A stretch of 10,017 bases of DNA from Cytophagales bacterium (GTDB taxonomy: Bacteria; Bacteroidota; Bacteroidia; Cytophagales; Cyclobacteriaceae). Of the stretch, positions 7,394-10,017 are shown piece by piece (within the stretch, counting starts at the first letter, position 1; every line of letters begins with the position of its first letter). The notes under the pieces are model-generated. The model was not told where the DNA came from and made no database searches. It was given only the letters and a program-made list of their open reading frames with translations. The position numbers and the translations under genes are program-made. The stretch spans positions 1-10,017 of the forward strand of contig JAJCYL010000189.1 in assembly GCA_029262955.1 (NCBI GenBank), given 5' to 3'.

Positions 7394-7921
7394 TTAAAAT
7401 GCAACAAATTGCACTGCCTGTTTTTTAATAAAGCCGAGGTATTTGTCGTTCAGCATCTTTTCTGTCATGTTCATATTATCATCGATATTAGACAACTTAG
7501 GCTTGAAGGCCAGTACATGAGTGCCACAGTAATTTAGAATATCTGTCAAATGACTTAGTGCCAGGCCAGCACCTTGTTGCCCTGATGATAATCCCACCAG
7601 GGCACATTTTTTATTAGTGAATGTCTTTGGAAACTTAAGTCCATCGATGAATGCTTTGAGTACACCTGGAAAGGATCCATTATATTCTGGAATTACAAAA
7701 ACGAACTTCTTAGCATCTTCCATGACATCCCGAGAAGGATTAAAGAGTTCATTTTTCCCACTATTGTCGTAGAGAGCGCTCTCCAGATAATCGCCTGGCA
7801 AATCACATAAATCAATAATAGTGGCTGTTACCCCCAAGTCTGAAAGAACATCAGCATAAATACTACAAAGCTTGCTGGTAACTGATTCCTTTCTATTCGT
7901 GCAGGATACTATTACGTACAT
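7394..7921 (-). CDS. NADPH-dependent FMN reductase family flavoprotein
   Basis: A 175-residue flavodoxin-fold protein of the NADPH-dependent FMN reductase family (SsuE, chromate/azo reductase relatives). These cytosolic enzymes bind FMN and use NAD(P)H to reduce FMN, quinones or other acceptors. The N-terminus MYVIVSCTNRKESVTSK supplies the phosphate-binding loop after the first strand; PEYNGSFPG (78-86) followed by LKAFIDGL is the family signature that contacts the isoalloxazine ring; GLSSGQQGA (110-118) forms the next loop. Length is typical. The physiological acceptor cannot be told from sequence. It is 31 bases downstream of the methionine sulfoxide reductase gene on the same strand and is probably the last gene of the ribD operon. 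No hairpin terminator is obvious after it. Confidence 0.9.
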   Translation of the reverse strand: MYVIVSCTNRKESVTSKLCSIYADVLSDLGVTATIIDLCDLPGDYLESALYDNSGKNELFNPSRDVMEDAKKFVFVIPEYNGSFPGVLKAFIDGLKFPKTFTNKKCALVGLSSGQQGAGLALSHLTDILNYCGTHVLAFKPKLSNIDDNMNMTEKMLNDKYLGFIKKQAVQFVAF

Positions 7922-7952
7922 GTCTGATTATAGATTTTAGTGCAATTTTAAA

Positions 7953-8438
7953 TTATTGCCAGATTTTAGAAATTGATGAGCATAGGCGTTTTAGAAATTG
8001 GCTATCAATTAGATCGAAAGAGTTGAGTTGGTCACTATCCACATCGATTATTCCAACGACTGTATTGTTCTTAATGATCGGTACCACAATTTCGGATTTG
8101 GAGTCCGAACTGCATGAGATGTGACCTGGAAATTGATCGACATCCGGTACAATTAACACTTCATTTTTCTCCCAGGCCGTTCCACATACTCCTTTCCCTT
8201 TTCTTACTCTGGTACATGCAATGGGCCCTTGAAAAGGACCAAGTACCAATTCATCGTTCTTAACCATGTAGAATCCAACCCAAAAGAAGTCCATGCCATA
8301 TTTTAAGGCAGATGATACATTTGCCAGATTAGCAATTAGATCAGATTCGGTGCCAATTAAAGCTTCAATTTGAGGTATTAATTCCTCGTACTTTACTGTC
8401 TTATCAGTTGATGTTGATATTAAGAGTTCTTCGGCCAT
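7953..8438 (-). CDS. msrC: Free methionine-(R)-sulfoxide reductase (fRMsr, GAF fold)
   Basis: fRMsr reduces free L-methionine-(R)-sulfoxide in the cytosol, with electrons usually from thioredoxin, as part of oxidative damage repair. The 161-residue protein is a single GAF domain. It has WVGFY (53-57), GPFQGPIACTR (67-77), GKGVCGTAW (81-89), DVDQFPGHISC (99-109) and SEIVVPI (115-121). The three reactive cysteines of the family are present as C75, C85 and C109, with the same 10- and 24-residue spacing as C84, C94 and C118 of the E. coli enzyme (numbering from memory). This separates it from sensory GAF domains, which lack these cysteines. Its ATG shares one base with the ribD stop (TGATG), a sign of coupled translation. 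Confidence 0.94.
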   Translation of the reverse strand: MAEELLISTSTDKTVKYEELIPQIEALIGTESDLIANLANVSSALKYGMDFFWVGFYMVKNDELVLGPFQGPIACTRVRKGKGVCGTAWEKNEVLIVPDVDQFPGHISCSSDSKSEIVVPIIKNNTVVGIIDVDSDQLNSFDLIDSQFLKRLCSSISKIWQ

Positions 8439-9478
8439 CAGGAATTATTAATGAATACACTCAACGTGTCATCTTTTAATTTGTTTTGAGATATAAGAGA
8501 CCCCTCTATTTTAGGTGAAGCTATACCCTCTACAAATCTTTTTTGTGATTCAAATATCCTGGCTTCATCCCATAGATTATTTTTTATAAAAGACTCTAAA
8601 GTTTTAGCTCCCCCTTCGATAATTATTGACTGAATGTTTCTGGAATGGAGTTCGTTGAGCATTGATTGTAAGAAATCCTGGTCATTTAATTTAACATATT
8701 CAACATTACCCGAAATTTCATTTTTTTTCAGATTAAAGCAGATGGTTGGTTGAGCCCCTTGAAAGAGGTTTAAATCATTTTTTAATTGAAGATGTTTATC
8801 AACCACTACTCTGACAGGTTGTGATTGATTTTTATTAATAGACCAATCTCGCACGTTCAAGGTTGGGTTATCATGAAAGGCGGTATTTGTTCCTACCAGG
8901 ATAGCATCTTCTTCAGCTCTCCATTTGTGTACAATTTTTCTGGAATAGGAATCACTAATCCATTTTGAATCATTATTAATTCGAGCTAAAAACCCGTCTT
9001 GAGTTTGTGCCCATTTGAGAATAATATAAGGTCTCTTTTTAATGATTTGTGCGAAGAACCGCCTATTAATAAAAGATCCTTCTTTTTCGAGAATTCCAGT
9101 ATTCACGGTAATTCCGGCATTTCGAAGTTTTTCAACTCCTTTTCCTGCAACGAGTGGATTTGGGTCAATATTTGAGAGATATACTTCTCCGACTTCATTT
9201 CCGATTATAAGATCAGCACAAGGCGGAGTCTTACCATGATGTGAGCAAGGTTCCAGAGAAACTATCACCTGGCTTCCTTTAACCAACGATGAGTCTTTAA
9301 TGCTATTGAGGGCATCTACTTCCGCATGGGGTCCTCCAAATTGTTGGTGATAGCCTTCCCCAATGATTTTTCCATTTTTGACAACAACACAGCCAACCAG
9401 CGGATTTGGACTCACTGTCCCCAATCCAAGTTGTGCAAGTTCAAAGGCTCGACGCATATATTTCTCAACAGCATCCAT
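8438..9478 (-). CDS. ribD: RibD, bifunctional riboflavin biosynthesis deaminase/reductase
   Basis: RibD carries out two steps between GTP and riboflavin: deamination of the diaminopyrimidine ring, then NADPH-dependent reduction of the ribosyl side chain. The 346-residue protein has both halves. The N-terminal cytidine-deaminase-like domain (about 1-145) has the zinc ligands H51 in GGPHAEV, C78 and C87 in EPCSHHGKTPPC, and the catalytic E53. The C-terminal reductase domain begins near RPYIILKWAQTQDG, with WISDSYSRKIVHKWRAEEDAI-type helix, VGTNTAFHDNPTLNVR and the nucleotide loop IIIEGGAKTL. Length is normal. It is the first gene of a minus-strand set of three. Its start lies only 24 bases from the tandem repeat array, so its promoter must lie in that gap or inside the repeat; I see no FMN riboswitch there. 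Confidence 0.96.
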   Translation of the reverse strand: MDAVEKYMRRAFELAQLGLGTVSPNPLVGCVVVKNGKIIGEGYHQQFGGPHAEVDALNSIKDSSLVKGSQVIVSLEPCSHHGKTPPCADLIIGNEVGEVYLSNIDPNPLVAGKGVEKLRNAGITVNTGILEKEGSFINRRFFAQIIKKRPYIILKWAQTQDGFLARINNDSKWISDSYSRKIVHKWRAEEDAILVGTNTAFHDNPTLNVRDWSINKNQSQPVRVVVDKHLQLKNDLNLFQGAQPTICFNLKKNEISGNVEYVKLNDQDFLQSMLNELHSRNIQSIIIEGGAKTLESFIKNNLWDEARIFESQKRFVEGIASPKIEGSLISQNKLKDDTLSVFINNS

Positions 9479-9504
9479 TTCGACGCTAAGTTAACCTCAT
9501 TCGT

Positions 9505-9573
9505 GATTCCTGCGAAAGCCCGCTAACGGTAAGGCAAGCAGGAATCTACCGGTGGGTACCTGAGAGATTCCTG
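9505..9573. repeat. Three-arm inverted repeat, copy 1: two mutually exclusive hairpins
   Basis: GATTCCTGC (9505-9513) pairs with GCAGGAATC (9538-9546), 9 bp, with an inner GCC/GGC pair possible. The middle arm, read as CAGGAATCT (9539-9547), pairs equally well with AGATTCCTG (9565-9573), also 9 bp. Only one of the two can form at a time. Copy 2 keeps all three arms (9729-9737, 9762-9770, 9789-9797). Copy 3 has GATTTCTGC (9955-9963) and GCAGGAATC (9989-9997); its change still allows a G-U pair if the plus strand is transcribed. Confidence 0.8.
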
Positions 9574-9625
9574 TCCTGGCGGAAATATGGGCAGGCTATT
9601 GAATAACAGTTCTAACTTTAAGTAA

Positions 9626-9653
9626 TTGACAAAGCGTGTTATAACTTTATACA
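9626..9653 (+). promoter_or_regulatory. Promoter-like TTGACA...TATACA in repeat copy 1
   Basis: TTGACA (9626-9631) and TATACA (9648-9653) are 16 bases apart and point away from ribD. Copy 2 has the same boxes at 9850-9855 and 9874-9879 with 18-base spacing because of the 2-base insertion. TAACTTTA also occurs twice per unit (9613-9620 and 9642-9649), close to the Bacteroidota -7 consensus TAnnTTTG. Since the main Bacteroidota sigma factor does not favour classical boxes, function is uncertain. Confidence 0.3.
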
Positions 9654-9682
9654 GCTCGCTAAGAGTCTTCCAAAGTGAAATG

Positions 9683-9729
9683 CACTTCCTTCAGGGTCCC
9701 TTGCAGGAGACCCTGAGAGGAAGGAAGTG
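9683..9729. repeat. Long two-part hairpin at the end of repeat copy 1
   Basis: CACTTCCTT (9683-9691) pairs with AAGGAAGTG (9721-9729), and directly inside it CAGGGTC (9692-9698) pairs with GACCCTG (9709-9715). This gives 16 base pairs with one 5-base bulge (AGAGG, 9716-9720) and a 10-base loop in which CCT/AGG can pair further. The outer arm runs three bases into the next copy. No T-run follows, so it is not a standard intrinsic terminator. Confidence 0.85.
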
Positions 9730-9908
9730 ATTCCTGCGAAAGCCCGCTGACGGTAAGGCAAGCAGGAATCTACCGGCGAGTACCTCAGAGATTCCTGTCC
9801 TGGTGGGAATATGGGCAGGCTATTGAATAACAGTTCTAACTTTAAGTAATTGACAAATCGTATGTTATAACTTTATACAGCTCGCTAAGGGTCTTCCTAA
9901 GTGAAATG

Positions 9909-9955
9909 CACTTCCTTCAGGGTCCCTTGCAGGAGACCCTGAGAGGAAGGTAGTG
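9909..9955. repeat. Long two-part hairpin at the end of repeat copy 2
   Basis: Same structure as in copy 1: outer arms CACTTCCTT (9909-9917) and AAGGTAGTG (9947-9955), inner arms CAGGGTC (9918-9924) and GACCCTG (9935-9941). One A-to-T change in the outer 3' arm breaks one pair; the inner stem and the bulge are unchanged. Confidence 0.82.
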
Positions 9956-10017
9956 ATTTCTGCGAAAGCCTGTCTGACGGCAAGGCAAGCAGGAATCTAC
10001 CGGCGAGCACCTCAGAG

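Larger units (their letters stand above)
9503..10017. repeat. Tandem repeat array, units of 224 and 226 bp, continuing past the window end
   Basis: Three copies start with GTGATTCC or GTGATTTC at 9503, 9727 and 9953. Copies 1 and 2 (9503-9726 and 9727-9952) differ by about ten substitutions and one 2-base insertion (TA near 9861), roughly 95% identity by eye. Copy 3 is cut by the window after 65 bases and has a 1-base insertion against copy 2. Unit lengths are not multiples of three, and no long frame runs through, so the array does not encode a repeat protein. The sequence holds several strong inverted repeats. It fills the region upstream of ribD. I do not recognise the family; the ATTCCTGC...GCAGGAAT arms resemble widespread intergenic palindromes of the Neisseria dRS3 kind, by analogy only. 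Confidence 0.95.

Noticed and set aside
7940..7957. GCAAT...ATTGC inverted repeat at the fRMsr stop codon
   Set aside because: Only five base pairs in AT-rich DNA, with mismatches inside; not distinguishable from chance.
9326..9526. 66-residue plus-strand frame over the ribD start
   Set aside because: It is antisense to the conserved RibD deaminase domain and runs into the repeat; a chance frame.
9479..9726. FMN riboswitch ahead of ribD
   Set aside because: The conserved RFN blocks are not found on the minus strand, and the region is a tandem repeat unrelated to ribD itself.
9716..9735. Intrinsic terminator at the long repeat hairpin
   Set aside because: The stem is strong, but no run of T follows on either strand.
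9503..10017. CRISPR array
   Set aside because: The whole 224-226 bp unit is repeated, with no short repeats separated by unique spacers and no cas genes nearby.

Overview
The window looks like chromosomal DNA of a Bacteroidota bacterium, probably from the Cytophagales side of the phylum. The grounds are the gene order murG-murC-ftsQ-ftsA-ftsZ with no ddl or murB between murC and ftsQ, an FtsZ that continues past its usual C-terminal peptide and ends in FLHDNVD, weak or absent Shine-Dalgarno sequences, and moderately AT-rich DNA. The taxon is inferred from protein character, not from a database search.

Bases 1-6086 (+ strand) hold the distal part of the division and cell wall (dcw) cluster. 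MurG (5' end outside the window) makes lipid II, MurC adds the first amino acid to UDP-MurNAc, FtsQ is the periplasmic divisome scaffold, FtsA anchors FtsZ to the membrane, and FtsZ is the ring GTPase. The genes overlap or lie a few bases apart and read as one transcript. A short GAAA-loop hairpin sits on the ftsA stop codon just ahead of ftsZ.

Bases 6087-7393 are an accessory island between convergent blocks. There is about 520 bp with no convincing gene, though a few minus-strand stretches look like decayed coding sequence. Next comes a minus-strand toxin-antitoxin pair: a small DUF2281-like antitoxin and a PIN-domain VapC-type RNase. A 12-base inverted match (TAACTCAAATTG) lies at the two edges of this island, each copy starting at or beside the stop codon of the flanking gene.

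Bases 7394-9478 (minus strand) hold three tightly packed genes, read ribD, then free methionine-(R)-sulfoxide reductase (GAF fold), then an NADPH-dependent FMN reductase. The set combines riboflavin synthesis with redox functions, one of them flavin-dependent.

Bases 9503-10017 are non-coding and consist of a tandem repeat with units of 224 and 226 bp and a third copy cut by the window end. Each full unit carries a strong two-part hairpin, three copies of an 8-9 base arm that can form two mutually exclusive hairpins, and a TTGACA...TATACA promoter-like pair reading away from ribD. This array is the least explained part of the window.
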